From Loktanella sp. IMCC34160 (GTDB lineage: Bacteria > Pseudomonadota > Alphaproteobacteria > Rhodobacterales > Rhodobacteraceae): a stretch of 64,000 bases of DNA. The position numbers and the translations under genes were made by a program. The DNA lies in NCBI RefSeq assembly GCF_004145845.1, contig NZ_SELP01000002.1, forward strand, positions 62,001-126,000. Direction: 5' to 3'. Each line of letters starts with the position of its first letter. Position 1 is the stretch's first letter. Below are positions 54,139 through 62,489 of the stretch, piece after piece. The notes beneath the pieces were generated by a model. The model was not told the DNA's origin and made no database searches. It saw only the letters and a program-made list of their open reading frames with translations.

Positions 54139-57100
54139 ATGCTATTTGAGGACAGAAGCGGCATTCGTGTCATTCTGTTGTGGGTCTTTGTCTGCGCTTT
54201 TCTTGTGGGACTCCCCGTCTGGATAGGCGACTTCCTTTACCGAATATACACCATGCCGCCGCTGGAAACCTCGGTGCGGACCGAAGCAGGTCCGGTCCCG
54301 GGCGACGATCGCATCTATGATGTCCGTCTGGGTCCGGACGGGACCGCGCGGTGTGACGTCGACCTGACCCCGAACAGAACCGTTCTTGGCTATCTGCCCG
54401 CCGAAGACCCACGTGCCATGTCGGCCTATCGCGCCCATTGCGGTGATTTGGATGGCATCGTCATAGAAAGCTACGAGTTCACCGGCCCCGACCTGAGGCT
54501 GCGGGCGCTGTCGGACGACCCGTTCTTTGGCGATCCAATGCAACCCGGGACGGATCGGTATCTGGCCGTTGCGCCCGCTGCCGGCCTTTCGGCGGCGGAG
54601 ATTTCGACCGCCCTTTCAGATCCGGGCCTCCGCAACAGCGTGACCGGGGCCCTGATGAACGCGGTCGTGGATCGACCGTCGACCGGGGTGTGCCTTGACC
54701 TGAGCCAGACGCCAGAGGTCGGGACCGAGGTGTTGGAGGCGCTTGCATCCGACTTGGAACGCTACTTTTCCAGCTTTGGCAAAACCTGCCTGATTGCTGG
54801 CCCCGAGGCCGGGTTCTGGGCCTCCCCGATCATCGCGGGCGCTTTCGATCTGACGATCGTGACCGGGTTTCAAAAGACTCAATCCGTTCTTGAACCGCTT
54901 GCCCCGACACAATGGTTCGAAGAACGGGTTATTCCAGTGTTCGGGGCGATGGAGCCGTCGCGGCGTGGGGTTGCGCTTGGGGTCTTCGGCTCGATCTGGA
55001 CCAGCGGCAGCGCGACAAGCAGGACTGTCTCATTCTCCGAAGCGTCTTGGCTTTTGTCGCGGTACGACGGATCGTTGGGTTACAGCAGCCGGCTTGGGAC
55101 GTCGCAAATCAGCTTTGTCGACGAGACGCGCAGGTCAAACCGGATCTGGCTGCTGGATGCCGTGTCCCTTCACAATCAACTCTCCGAGGCCGGAGACGGC
55201 GCGTCCGTGCTCGTCTGGCCGCTTGGTTTTGAAGACCCTTCGATCTGGCCGGTCCTTCGGGCGCCTTCGCAGAGCCTGGCCGCCCTGGATGCCTTGCGCG
55301 GACCAATCGAGATGCGGGACAGGGTGGTTGAGGTCGGGTCCGGCATTGCCGTGACCGGAATTGATGCGGGTGAGACCGGCCAACGGCAGATCGACGTAGA
55401 TGATGCGGGGCGCGTCGTTGGTCAGCGGTTGGTTCAGGTGCCAAGGCCGGTCACCGTGATGCGCACCACTGCGGGCGCGAGTGGGACGGCGTTGCTGACC
55501 TTTGATGGCACCATTGCAGAACCCTACTGGTCAAGTTTGCTGGATATCCTTGACGATAGCCGGATCAGCGCGACGTTCTTTCTGACGGATCAGCAAATGC
55601 TGGGCCAGGGCCCGGCGCTGAATGACCTGATCGACCGGGGGCACACCATTGGGTTGATGATCCGGAGCCATGCCGAACCCGGAACCTTCGAGTCAACTGT
55701 CGAGGGCGTCTTTAACAACGGCGCACAGCAACTGCTTGGTCACCTATCCGGCGAGCGGACAACGGTCGTCCGGGCATGGCACCGCCCGCTTGGCAGCCCG
55801 GCGACGCCGACGCAACTGCACGCCACGATCCAACTGACCGAGCAGGGGTATATCCCGATCGGGTCGGGCGCGACCATTCGCGATATCGACGCTGACCGGG
55901 ACGAGATGATGGCGCAATTGCGTGACGCCAATCTTTCTGGTCGACCGGCGGTCCTTACCTTCGACCTAACCAGTCCGCAGGCGGCTCTGAGTGTCGCCGC
56001 ATTGCCGCGCGTCCTGCTTGACCTGCGGCGGGACGGGTTCTCGATCCGGTCTCTTTCTGAGGGAACCAACCTCGCACAGCCGACCCTTGCCCCGTCGCAT
56101 GGCATTGCCCCCGTCTGGCGCGACAGTGTGACCTACGCCATTCTGGAATTCTGGTATTTCAAACTGACGTTTGTGTTCCTGTGTCTGCTTCTGTTCGCGA
56201 TCATTCGGTCCCTGATCTACCTTGCGCTGGCCTTCGTGCGCAGACCGCAGCCGCCAATCGACAGGACGTTCTGCCCCGGCGTGACGGTGATCGTGCCCGC
56301 CTACAATGAAAGCAAGGTCATCGTTCAAAGCATCCGGTCGATACTGAAGTCGGATTACCCGAATTTCGAGGTGCTGGTCGTCGATGATGGATCGTCCGAC
56401 GACACGTCCGAAGCCGTGATGAAGGCATTTGGATCGAATCCGAAGGTTCGGTTGATCGCCCAGCGGAATGGCGGCAAATGGCAGGCCGAAAACCGCGCGC
56501 TGCATCATGTGCGAACGCCGTTTTTCGTCGGCGTCGATGCCGACACGGTTCTGGATCCCAAGGCCCTGTGGTGGATCGTCCAGCCCTTCAAGGACGAGCG
56601 CGTCGGCGCGGTCGCCGGCTTCGTCGAGGTCAGCAATCCGCATAACTTCCTGACATGGTGTCAGGCGCTTGAATACCGGGTCAGTCAAAGCGTGACCCGG
56701 CGAAGCTTTGAGGTTTTCAACGGGATATTCGTTGTCCCCGGCGCGATTGGCGGCTGGCGGCTGACCGCAGTCGAGGCGGCGGGGCGGTATTCGGGCGATA
56801 CGATCACCGAAGATGCGGACCTGACGGTGGCGGTGCACCGGGCAGGTTACAAGGTTCGATTCCAGGAAAATGCCCGCGCCTATACCGAGGCGCCATCCCA
56901 TGTGAGCGCCTTCCTGAAACAACGGCTGCGCTGGACGCTTGGAATGCTTCAGACCTCGTGGAAGCATCGCCGGACCATTGCAGAGTTTCGGCCAATTGGC
57001 GTGATTTCGATCCTTGATGCGATCTGGTTCAGCCTGCTGACCAGCTTCCTGTCGCCACTCGTGGATCTGTTGTTGATCAGTATCCTGATCAAGCTGATCT

Positions 57101-57483
57101 ATCTTGCCGCGACCGGCGGGTCAGACATTATCGGACCTTTGCCGGTGGCGGTGATTGGCAGCTATTTCGTCCTTTTGGCGCTGGATATGGTCAATACGCT
57201 CGCGGCCTTCTGGTTCGAAAAGCGCTTTGACTGGCGGCTTCTGCTTCTCACGCCTGTTCTTCGCTTCGGGTATCGCCAGCTGATCTATATTTCGTCGATC
57301 CATGCCGTTATTCGCGCCGTGTCGGGGCGTTTGCCGGGGTGGCAGAAACTACAGCGGCGCGCAGCAGAGCTGGGCGTGCCGACCGAACGGGTGTCGATGC
57401 CCGAAGCCCTGTTTGCGACACGACGCGGGGCCGGGTTTCTGGCCGGTGCGGCCAAGAAGGATCGAGGTGCGCCTGCCCCATGA
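54139..57483 (+). CDS. GH18-like / NodB-like / GT2 fusion polysaccharide synthase
   Basis: About 1114 aa. After one N-terminal helix (VILLWVFVCAFLVGLPVWI) comes a periplasmic region with a chitinase-like (GH18) barrel (ERYFSSFGKTCLIAGPEAGFW, VIPVFGAMEPSRRGVALGVFG), then a NodB-type deacetylase barrel at about 450 (TALLTFDGTIAEPYWSSLLDIL, ISATFFLTDQQML, RGHTIGLMIRSH). Two helices lead to a family 2 glycosyltransferase from about 712: VTVIVPAYNES, VVDDGSSDDT, GVDADT, TEDADL and QRLRWTLGM, followed by membrane helices. The GT motifs are complete. The NodB domain reads TFDG instead of TFDDGP and lacks an HxxxH pair, so it is probably inactive. Start uncertain: ATG 54139 (AAAGG upstream) or GTG 54064. 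Confidence 0.82.
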   Translation: MLFEDRSGIRVILLWVFVCAFLVGLPVWIGDFLYRIYTMPPLETSVRTEAGPVPGDDRIYDVRLGPDGTARCDVDLTPNRTVLGYLPAEDPRAMSAYRAHCGDLDGIVIESYEFTGPDLRLRALSDDPFFGDPMQPGTDRYLAVAPAAGLSAAEISTALSDPGLRNSVTGALMNAVVDRPSTGVCLDLSQTPEVGTEVLEALASDLERYFSSFGKTCLIAGPEAGFWASPIIAGAFDLTIVTGFQKTQSVLEPLAPTQWFEERVIPVFGAMEPSRRGVALGVFGSIWTSGSATSRTVSFSEASWLLSRYDGSLGYSSRLGTSQISFVDETRRSNRIWLLDAVSLHNQLSEAGDGASVLVWPLGFEDPSIWPVLRAPSQSLAALDALRGPIEMRDRVVEVGSGIAVTGIDAGETGQRQIDVDDAGRVVGQRLVQVPRPVTVMRTTAGASGTALLTFDGTIAEPYWSSLLDILDDSRISATFFLTDQQMLGQGPALNDLIDRGHTIGLMIRSHAEPGTFESTVEGVFNNGAQQLLGHLSGERTTVVRAWHRPLGSPATPTQLHATIQLTEQGYIPIGSGATIRDIDADRDEMMAQLRDANLSGRPAVLTFDLTSPQAALSVAALPRVLLDLRRDGFSIRSLSEGTNLAQPTLAPSHGIAPVWRDSVTYAILEFWYFKLTFVFLCLLLFAIIRSLIYLALAFVRRPQPPIDRTFCPGVTVIVPAYNESKVIVQSIRSILKSDYPNFEVLVVDDGSSDDTSEAVMKAFGSNPKVRLIAQRNGGKWQAENRALHHVRTPFFVGVDADTVLDPKALWWIVQPFKDERVGAVAGFVEVSNPHNFLTWCQALEYRVSQSVTRRSFEVFNGIFVVPGAIGGWRLTAVEAAGRYSGDTITEDADLTVAVHRAGYKVRFQENARAYTEAPSHVSAFLKQRLRWTLGMLQTSWKHRRTIAEFRPIGVISILDAIWFSLLTSFLSPLVDLLLISILIKLIYLAATGGSDIIGPLPVAVIGSYFVLLALDMVNTLAAFWFEKRFDWRLLLLTPVLRFGYRQLIYISSIHAVIRAVSGRLPGWQKLQRRAAELGVPTERVSMPEALFATRRGAGFLAGAAKKDRGAPAP

Positions 57484-59414
57484 CCTATCGTTCTGAAATC
57501 GACGGTCTGCGCGCCATCGCGGTATTGGCTGTCATTGCCTACCATGCCGACGACCGGATATTGCCCACGGGCTATCTTGGGGTCGACATCTTCTTTGTCA
57601 TTTCGGGGTTCCTGATCACCGGACTTCTGGTCAATGATCTTCGCAACGGCAACTTCAGCTTTGCCAAGTTCTATGAACGCCGGGCGCGCCGCATCTTGCC
57701 GGTTCTCTTCGTCGTGTTGGCCGCAACGGTTCCCTTTGCCTACTGGCTGATGCTGCCCTCGCAACTGGCCGAATTCGGGCAGGGGCTGCTGGCGACGCTG
57801 CTGTTTTCTTCCAATATTCTGTTCTGGTCCAACACCGGCTATTTCATGGCCGATGCCGAGTTGAATCCGCTGCTTCACATGTGGAGCCTTGCGGTCGAGG
57901 AACAATTTTATCTGATCTTTCCGGTTCTGGTGCTGATCGGGTGGAAACTGCCGCGCAAGATCGGCGTGGCCGGCCTGTTGGCCCTGCTTGTTGCCAGCTT
58001 GGCGACCTGCCTCTGGTTGGTGGACGCCAGCCCCTCTGCAAATTTCTACCTTCTCGGGTCGCGCGCCTGGGAATTGCTGGTCGGGGCGGCGGCGGCACTG
58101 TTGGTCGGACGTGCGGCAAGGGTGCCCGACCTGGCCGCGCATGGGATCGCGGTCGCCGGGCTGGCGGTGATGGTCTATTCCCTTGTCGGGCTGGATACTT
58201 TCGTCTCAACCCCCTCTCTGGCGACGATGCCCTTGGTGTTCGCAACGGCGGCTGTCGTTCTGTTTGCACGGGGGCCGGTCGCGGGGGTGTTGTCCCTTCG
58301 TCCGCTCGTTGGCGTCGGGCTCATCAGCTATGGCGCCTATCTGTGGCATGTGCCGGTGCTGGTCTTTGCCCGCCTTTGGGACGCGACACCGGCCAGCCCG
58401 GCGCGGCTTGCGGGTCTTGTCGGGCTATCCCTTGCCCTTGCCACGATCACCTACTTCCTTGTCGAACGGCCGTTCCGCAGGCGCGGGGGCGAGGCGGTGG
58501 TCTCGCTTGGCCGCTTGCTTGTCGTTCTGCCGGCCGGGGCGGTGGCCCTTGGTGCTGTGGCGGTGGTGATCATGACGGCCCCCTTGCGCGGCGACGACTC
58601 GGTGGCCGGGCCTGACCAGATGATCGAAGCCAAGATCGCCACCAATTATGGGCTGCACGAGGATTGCGAATGGGCTTTTACCCTGTCGCCGAACTGCCGC
58701 ACCTCGGATCATCCCCGCGTTCTTTTGTGGGGGGACAGTTTCGCCATGCATCTTGCCCCGGCGCTGTCCGTCGGGACCGGCTGGGACGGCATGATCCAGC
58801 ACACGAAATCCGTCTGCGCACCGGTGCCGGGACTGGCCGTCGTTACCGCCGAGTATCCCGAAACCTGGGCCGAGGGCTGCATCGCGTTCAACGAAGAAGT
58901 GCTGGCTTGGCTCGAAGATCAGCCTTCAATCCGTTATGTCGTTGCCTCCTCGCCGTTCGGGATGATCCACCACAATCTGTTGCAGAGGTCGGGGGAAATC
59001 CTCGACTCGGGCCAGGCCGACGCGGTGCGGCAATCCATGATCGACACCACCCGGCAACTTGAGGCGCAGGGCAAGACGCTTGTCTATGTCTCTCCACCGC
59101 CTGTGACGGGCGAGAACCTTGGCCAATGTCTGGCCACGGTTCTGCGCAATGACCAGCCGCATGACACCTGTGATTTCCTGCGCGAAGATGCGCACCCGGC
59201 CAATGACACGATATTCGAATTCCTGCGCAGCACGGAACCGGATGTTCGGGTGCTTTATCTGGACCGGCTGATTTGCCCGGATGGGCTGTGTGACACGATG
59301 ATCGGGACCACATTCATGTTCCGCGATGCCGGACATCTGTCCATCGAAGGATCAACCTATCTGGGGACGGACAAGAACTTCTACGAAGAAGTGCGCCGCG
59401 TCGCGGACAGGTAG
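57480..59414 (+). CDS. O-acyltransferase with SGNH domain (OafA/YrhL type)
   Basis: 644-aa membrane acyltransferase. The N-terminal acyltransferase-3 domain starts YRSEIDGLRAIAVLAVIAYHADD, with FFVISGFLITGLL and FYERRARRILPVLF, and spans about ten helices to residue 370. The C-terminal SGNH hydrolase-like domain has the GDS block RVLLWGDSFAMHLAP (about 413) and the Asp-His block RDAGHLSIEGS (about 614). It probably O-acetylates the exopolysaccharide made by the preceding gene; it starts in an ATGA overlap with that gene, so they are translated together. A strong terminator hairpin follows 43 bases after the stop. Confidence 0.93.
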   Translation: MTYRSEIDGLRAIAVLAVIAYHADDRILPTGYLGVDIFFVISGFLITGLLVNDLRNGNFSFAKFYERRARRILPVLFVVLAATVPFAYWLMLPSQLAEFGQGLLATLLFSSNILFWSNTGYFMADAELNPLLHMWSLAVEEQFYLIFPVLVLIGWKLPRKIGVAGLLALLVASLATCLWLVDASPSANFYLLGSRAWELLVGAAAALLVGRAARVPDLAAHGIAVAGLAVMVYSLVGLDTFVSTPSLATMPLVFATAAVVLFARGPVAGVLSLRPLVGVGLISYGAYLWHVPVLVFARLWDATPASPARLAGLVGLSLALATITYFLVERPFRRRGGEAVVSLGRLLVVLPAGAVALGAVAVVIMTAPLRGDDSVAGPDQMIEAKIATNYGLHEDCEWAFTLSPNCRTSDHPRVLLWGDSFAMHLAPALSVGTGWDGMIQHTKSVCAPVPGLAVVTAEYPETWAEGCIAFNEEVLAWLEDQPSIRYVVASSPFGMIHHNLLQRSGEILDSGQADAVRQSMIDTTRQLEAQGKTLVYVSPPPVTGENLGQCLATVLRNDQPHDTCDFLREDAHPANDTIFEFLRSTEPDVRVLYLDRLICPDGLCDTMIGTTFMFRDAGHLSIEGSTYLGTDKNFYEEVRRVADR

Positions 59415-59456
59415 CAGCGGGCAAAACCCGGCACCCATCAGGCCCTGAAATGGAAA

Positions 59457-59491
59457 ACGGCGGTATCCCGGGAGGAGGGGGATACCGCCGT
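59457..59491. terminator. Bidirectional terminator with anti-SD-complementary loop
   Basis: A 13-base-pair perfect stem (ACGGCGGTATCCC, 59457-59469; GGGATACCGCCGT, 59479-59491) around GGGAGGAGG. On the plus strand it is followed by CTCTTTTTGG and ends the polysaccharide operon; on the minus strand it is followed by TTTTCC and would end the DUF1127/CcsR transcript. It is also the last of the seven CCTCCTCCC hairpins. Confidence 0.85.
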
Positions 59492-59749
59492 CTCTTTTTG
59501 GAGCAGGCACCTCAGGGAGGAGGAGGAAGCGCCTGCCGGTGCGGATCCTGCCGCAGGGAGGAGGAGAGCGGCGTGGATCCTATCTGCCAGGGGCCGCAGG
59601 GAGGAGGAGAGCGGCGGCTGGCTGAATTTTCAGGCGATGGGACCAGGGAGGAGGAGAGGCCCCATCGCCGTTGTCACGGCCCGCAACTAGGGAGGAGGAG
59701 AAGCGCGGGTCGTTCTGTCAGGGCCGCAGGGAGGAGGAGGCAGCCCCGA
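59457..59749 (-). ncRNA. Array of seven CCUCCUCCC-loop hairpins (CcsR / cuckoo RNA type)
   Basis: Seven consecutive inverted repeats, each with CCTCCTCCC (minus strand) in the loop. Motif positions on the plus strand (GGGAGGAGG): 59729-59737, 59690-59698, 59646-59654, 59599-59607, 59556-59564, 59515-59523 and 59470-59478, spaced 36-47 bases. Stem sequences differ in every unit but pair (for example GGCGATGGGACC with GGCCCCATCGCC; GGATCC...GCCGC with GCGGC...GGATCC), so structure and loop are conserved, not stems. The array starts ten bases after the DUF1127 stop, on the same strand, as in Rhodobacter sphaeroides ccaF1-CcsR1-4. Loops would expose an anti-Shine-Dalgarno-like sequence. Orientation rests on that parallel; G-U pairs favour the minus strand only mildly (4 against 2). 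Confidence 0.88.
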
Positions 59750-59758
59750 TTTCTTGGC

Positions 59759-59974
59759 TCAGGCGCGCTTGGCAGCTTCCAAAGCGACGCTCTTGATCAT
59801 CGAGCGCGAGATGCCGATATCGGCGAGGTCACGGTCGGTCATCACGGCCAGTTCATTCAGTGTGTCGCGATAGGCGCGGTTCTTGCGGGCGCGTTCGGCC
59901 AGTTCAGCGCGCAGACCCGACAGGCGGGCCATCAGCGGGAAACGGGCAGCGCGGAAATCAGTTGCGTATGCCAT
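59759..59974 (-). CDS. DUF1127 small basic protein (CcaF1-like)
   Basis: 71-aa protein with the DUF1127 C-terminal motif TLNELAVMTDRDLADIGISRSMI. The N-terminal part is basic and helical (LRAELAERARKNRAYRD). In R. sphaeroides the homologue in front of CcsR RNAs is an RNA-binding protein that affects processing of those RNAs, and the operon responds to heat and oxidative stress through RpoH factors; the same is likely here. Start 59974 (MAYATDF) has AGAGAG upstream; a longer frame begins at 59995. The hairpin array follows directly. Confidence 0.9.
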   Translation of the reverse strand: MAYATDFRAARFPLMARLSGLRAELAERARKNRAYRDTLNELAVMTDRDLADIGISRSMIKSVALEAAKRA

Positions 59975-60288
59975 GTTCATTCTCTCTTTCATCATCTTCT
60001 TCGGTTTGGCGCGGCGTGCTGGTTCGGAACCGTTTGCGCTATCGCCGCGTCGTTGAAATCAATTTGGGGCCAATGCTGCGGATGCACAATCCGGCTTTTC
60101 ATCAATGCTGCCATGCAGCATTTGCATGTCACTCGCGCCCTACGATTGTCTGCGCACAACTATTGGTCAGTCCTGCTAAGTGACCCTGCGTAAAGGTAAA
60201 TTTTTCGCGAGAATCCGGGGGGCTTGCACTTGACAGGAATCTTCGACAATCCTTTCGGGCACCGCCGCGGACAGAAGGGAACGCAGCC

Positions 60289-61377
60289 ATGACCGTATCG
60301 AAAGAGCAGATCACAGCCGCGCTGAGCAAGGTCGGTTTGCCGGATGGGGGCGATCTGATCAGCCGCGACATGATCCGCGCCCTGACGGTAGATGGCGGCA
60401 CCGTGCGCTTTGTGATCGAGGCGCCCACACCCGAAGCGGCGCGCGGCATGGCCGCTGTTCAGCAGGCCGCAGAGGCCGCTGCGCGTGCTGTGCCGGGCGT
60501 TGATACGGTATCGGCCGTGCTGACCGCCCACGGTCCGGCCGCGCCCAAAGCCCCGCCACCGGGAGAGCCGCCCAGCCTGAAGATCGGCGGTCACCCGACC
60601 CCGCAACAGGGCGGTCCGGCGCGGGTGGTGGGCGTGAAACACATCATCGCCATCGGATCGGGCAAGGGCGGCGTGGGGAAATCCACCGTCTCGTCCAACC
60701 TTGCAGTCGCGCTGGCCCGTCAGGGCCGCAAGGTGGGCCTGCTGGACGCGGATATATATGGCCCGTCCCAACCGCGCATGATGGGCGTGTCCAAGCGCCC
60801 GGCCTCGCCCGATGGCAAGACGATCATCCCGTTGCAGGCGCATGGTGTCACCATGATGTCCATCGGCCTGATGGTGGACCCGGACAAGGCCGTGGTCTGG
60901 CGTGGCCCGATGCTGATGGGGGCACTGCAACAGATGCTGGGGCAGGTCGCCTGGGGAGAGCTGGACGTTCTTCTGATCGACCTGCCGCCGGGCACCGGCG
61001 ATGTGCAGCTGACGCTCTGTCAGCGCACCGCGCTGACTGGGGCAATCGTCGTGTCGACCCCGCAGGATGTGGCGCTTTTGGATGCGCGCAAGGCGATCGA
61101 CATGTTCCAGACCCTGAAGACCCCGATCCTTGGGCTGATCGAGAATATGTCCACCTATGTCTGCCCCAATTGCGGGCATGAGGCGCATTTGTTTGGTCAT
61201 GGCGGCGTCGGGGCCGAGGCCGACAAGATGGGCGTCCCGCTTTTGGGGGCCTTGCCGATTGATCTGGATACCCGGTTGGCCGGGGACGGTGGCACCCCCA
61301 TCGCGGCCGGAGACAGCCCGATGGCCGAGGCCTACGCGCAATTGGCCCGTGGCCTTGTTGCCGGGGGCGTGGCGTGA
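60289..61377 (+). CDS. mrp: Mrp/NBP35-type Fe-S cluster carrier ATPase
   Basis: 362-aa ApbC/Mrp protein, a P-loop ATPase that carries and transfers iron-sulfur clusters. The N-terminal 90 residues are a MIP18 (DUF59)-like domain. The deviant Walker A is [20 protein letters not shown] (about 124-143); [15 protein letters not shown] and [16 protein letters not shown] follow; the cluster-binding CxxC is [15 protein letters not shown] (about 290). Between the two domains is a Pro-rich linker (KAPPPGEPP). Length is standard. It overlaps the GNAT gene by four bases. Confidence 0.95.
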   Translation: MTVSKEQITAALSKVGLPDGGDLISRDMIRALTVDGGTVRFVIEAPTPEAARGMAAVQQAAEAAARAVPGVDTVSAVLTAHGPAAPKAPPPGEPPSLKIGGHPTPQQGGPARVVGVKHIIAIGSGKGGVGKSTVSSNLAVALARQGRKVGLLDADIYGPSQPRMMGVSKRPASPDGKTIIPLQAHGVTMMSIGLMVDPDKAVVWRGPMLMGALQQMLGQVAWGELDVLLIDLPPGTGDVQLTLCQRTALTGAIVVSTPQDVALLDARKAIDMFQTLKTPILGLIENMSTYVCPNCGHEAHLFGHGGVGAEADKMGVPLLGALPIDLDTRLAGDGGTPIAAGDSPMAEAYAQLARGLVAGGVA

Positions 61378-61862
61378 CCATTCGCCCGGCCCGGCCTGCG
61401 GATTGGCCGCAGATCTGGCCGATTCTGCGCGACACGTTTCGGGCAGGCGAAACCTATGCCATTGACCCGGAGATTACGGAACAGGCGGCGCGGACCTATT
61501 GGATGGACAGCCCCGCGGCCTGTCATGTCGTTGAAGAGGCCGGTCAGGTGCTGGGCACCTATTACATCCGCACCAATCAGGCGGGTGGCGGGGCGCATGT
61601 GTGCAACTGCGGCTATATGACGGCACCTGCGGCGCAGGGCAGGGGGCTGGCACGGGCCATGTGCGAGGCCTCGCAAGATCAGGCGCGGGCACTGGACTAC
61701 AAGGCCATGCAATTCAACTTTGTCCTGTCGACCAACATCGTGGCCGTCGGTCTGTGGCAGCGTCTGGGGTTCGAGGTTGTGGGGCAACTACCGCGCGCCT
61801 TCGATCACCCCTCCAAGGGGCTGATCGACGCGCTTGTCATGTACAAGTGGCTGGCGGACTAG
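61374..61862 (+). CDS. GNAT-family N-acetyltransferase
   Basis: 162-aa GNAT protein. Begins [20 protein letters not shown]; the acetyl-CoA site is in [20 protein letters not shown] (Q/R-x-x-G-x-G/A as QGRGLA, about 85). C-terminal [26 protein letters not shown] is the conserved end of the fold. The acceptor substrate is unknown. Translationally coupled to mrp by an ATGA overlap. Confidence 0.9.
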   Translation: MTIRPARPADWPQIWPILRDTFRAGETYAIDPEITEQAARTYWMDSPAACHVVEEAGQVLGTYYIRTNQAGGGAHVCNCGYMTAPAAQGRGLARAMCEASQDQARALDYKAMQFNFVLSTNIVAVGLWQRLGFEVVGQLPRAFDHPSKGLIDALVMYKWLAD

Positions 61863-61895
61863 TCCAACTACCCAATCAATAACGTCGTGGCGCGA

Positions 61896-61923
61896 GCAGG
61901 TTCCGGGATTTTCTGGAATCTGC
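61896..61923 (+). terminator. Possible weak terminator after the GNAT gene
   Basis: GCAGGTTCC and GGAATCTGC pair with one G-U over a ten-base loop, 33 bases after the stop. No T run follows. Confidence 0.35.
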
Positions 61924-61965
61924 CGGGTCTTATGCGCGAATCAAGGGCGGAACAGGTGCTGGGAA

Positions 61966-62212
61966 CCCATGGAATCATGGGGTATCGGGCCATATTTTGC
62001 GATGCCGCATGAGAATTTTACGATTTTCCGGGAAATCATGGGAATATCCCCGTGGCTCACGTCGTTACTATATATTGTGCCCCTCCCCGCCGTGACATCC
62101 ATAGGTCGTATGCGTTTGCACTGATTTCACACAAGATGCTGTTTTTCACCCGTCTTCCGGACAAGGTATTGTGCCTGAGTGGCGCAAAAAACAGTTGATT
62201 ACCATGAATTCC
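61966..62212 (+). promoter_or_regulatory. Repeated GGAA(W)TCATGG motifs upstream of mraZ
   Basis: Three related sites: GGAATCATGGGG at 61971-61982 (within the dyad CCCATG-GAAT-CATGGG, 61966-61981), GGAAATCATGGG at 62031-62042, and GGAATTCATGGT on the minus strand at 62201-62212. The last belongs to a 10-base direct repeat (CCATGAATTC, CCATGGCATC, CCTTGGTCAT; 62202-62231). TGGGA-type repeats with 10-base period resemble MraZ binding sites, so autoregulation of the dcw operon is plausible. TTGATT at 62195-62200 is a possible -35 box. Confidence 0.55.
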
Positions 62213-62224
62213 CATGGCATCCCT

Positions 62225-62442
62225 TGGTCATCGAAAGGCAGACGGGCACATCGAACAAGGGGCAAAAGAACCCCACCGGCAAAATCGCAGGTTTCATACA
62301 GGCACCCGCTTCCTTCGAACAAAGAGATCCGGCGCGCGAGCGAGCAGACATCCCCCCAGGTGGCGCGCGCAGTCGGACATCCCGAAAGGGACGAGGGCGG
62401 CGGATCGGACAGTGGCAGCAGTCCGATCCGCCGTTTCCTTTC
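62225..62442 (+). ncRNA. UpsM-like leader small RNA of the dcw operon
   Basis: The 627-base gap between the GNAT gene and mraZ has no gene but ends in a strong terminator before mraZ. In R. sphaeroides the mraZ leader yields an abundant sRNA of about 200 nt, UpsM, by partial termination. Position, size and terminator here match. The 5' end (about 62225) is estimated from that parallel, not seen; primary sequence similarity could not be checked. Confidence 0.6.
62398..62442 (+). terminator. Rho-independent terminator just upstream of mraZ
   Basis: CGGCGGATCGGAC (62398-62410) pairs perfectly with GTCCGATCCGCCG (62421-62433) around a ten-base loop, followed by TTTCCTTTCC. It lies 48 bases before the mraZ start, so mraZ transcription depends on read-through or a second promoter. 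Confidence 0.85.
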
Positions 62443-62489
62443 CGGGGTCAGGTTTAACGGGGGCAGGGCAAGGAAAGGGCCGCGGGACA

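Noticed and set aside
59457-59749. CRISPR array
   Set aside because: The repeated GGGAGGAGG is only nine bases and always sits in the loop of a unit-specific hairpin; repeats and spacers do not have CRISPR proportions, and no cas gene is near.
59457-59749. Series of ribosome binding sites for tiny plus-strand genes
   Set aside because: The GGGAGGAGG sequences look like Shine-Dalgarno sites on the plus strand, but no start codons or open frames follow them at suitable distance, and all lie in hairpin loops.
61863-62489. RNase P RNA (rnpB) upstream of mraZ
   Set aside because: I looked for it because of its position in some alphaproteobacteria, but the conserved rnpB core (GAGGAAAGTCCGGGCT type) is absent.
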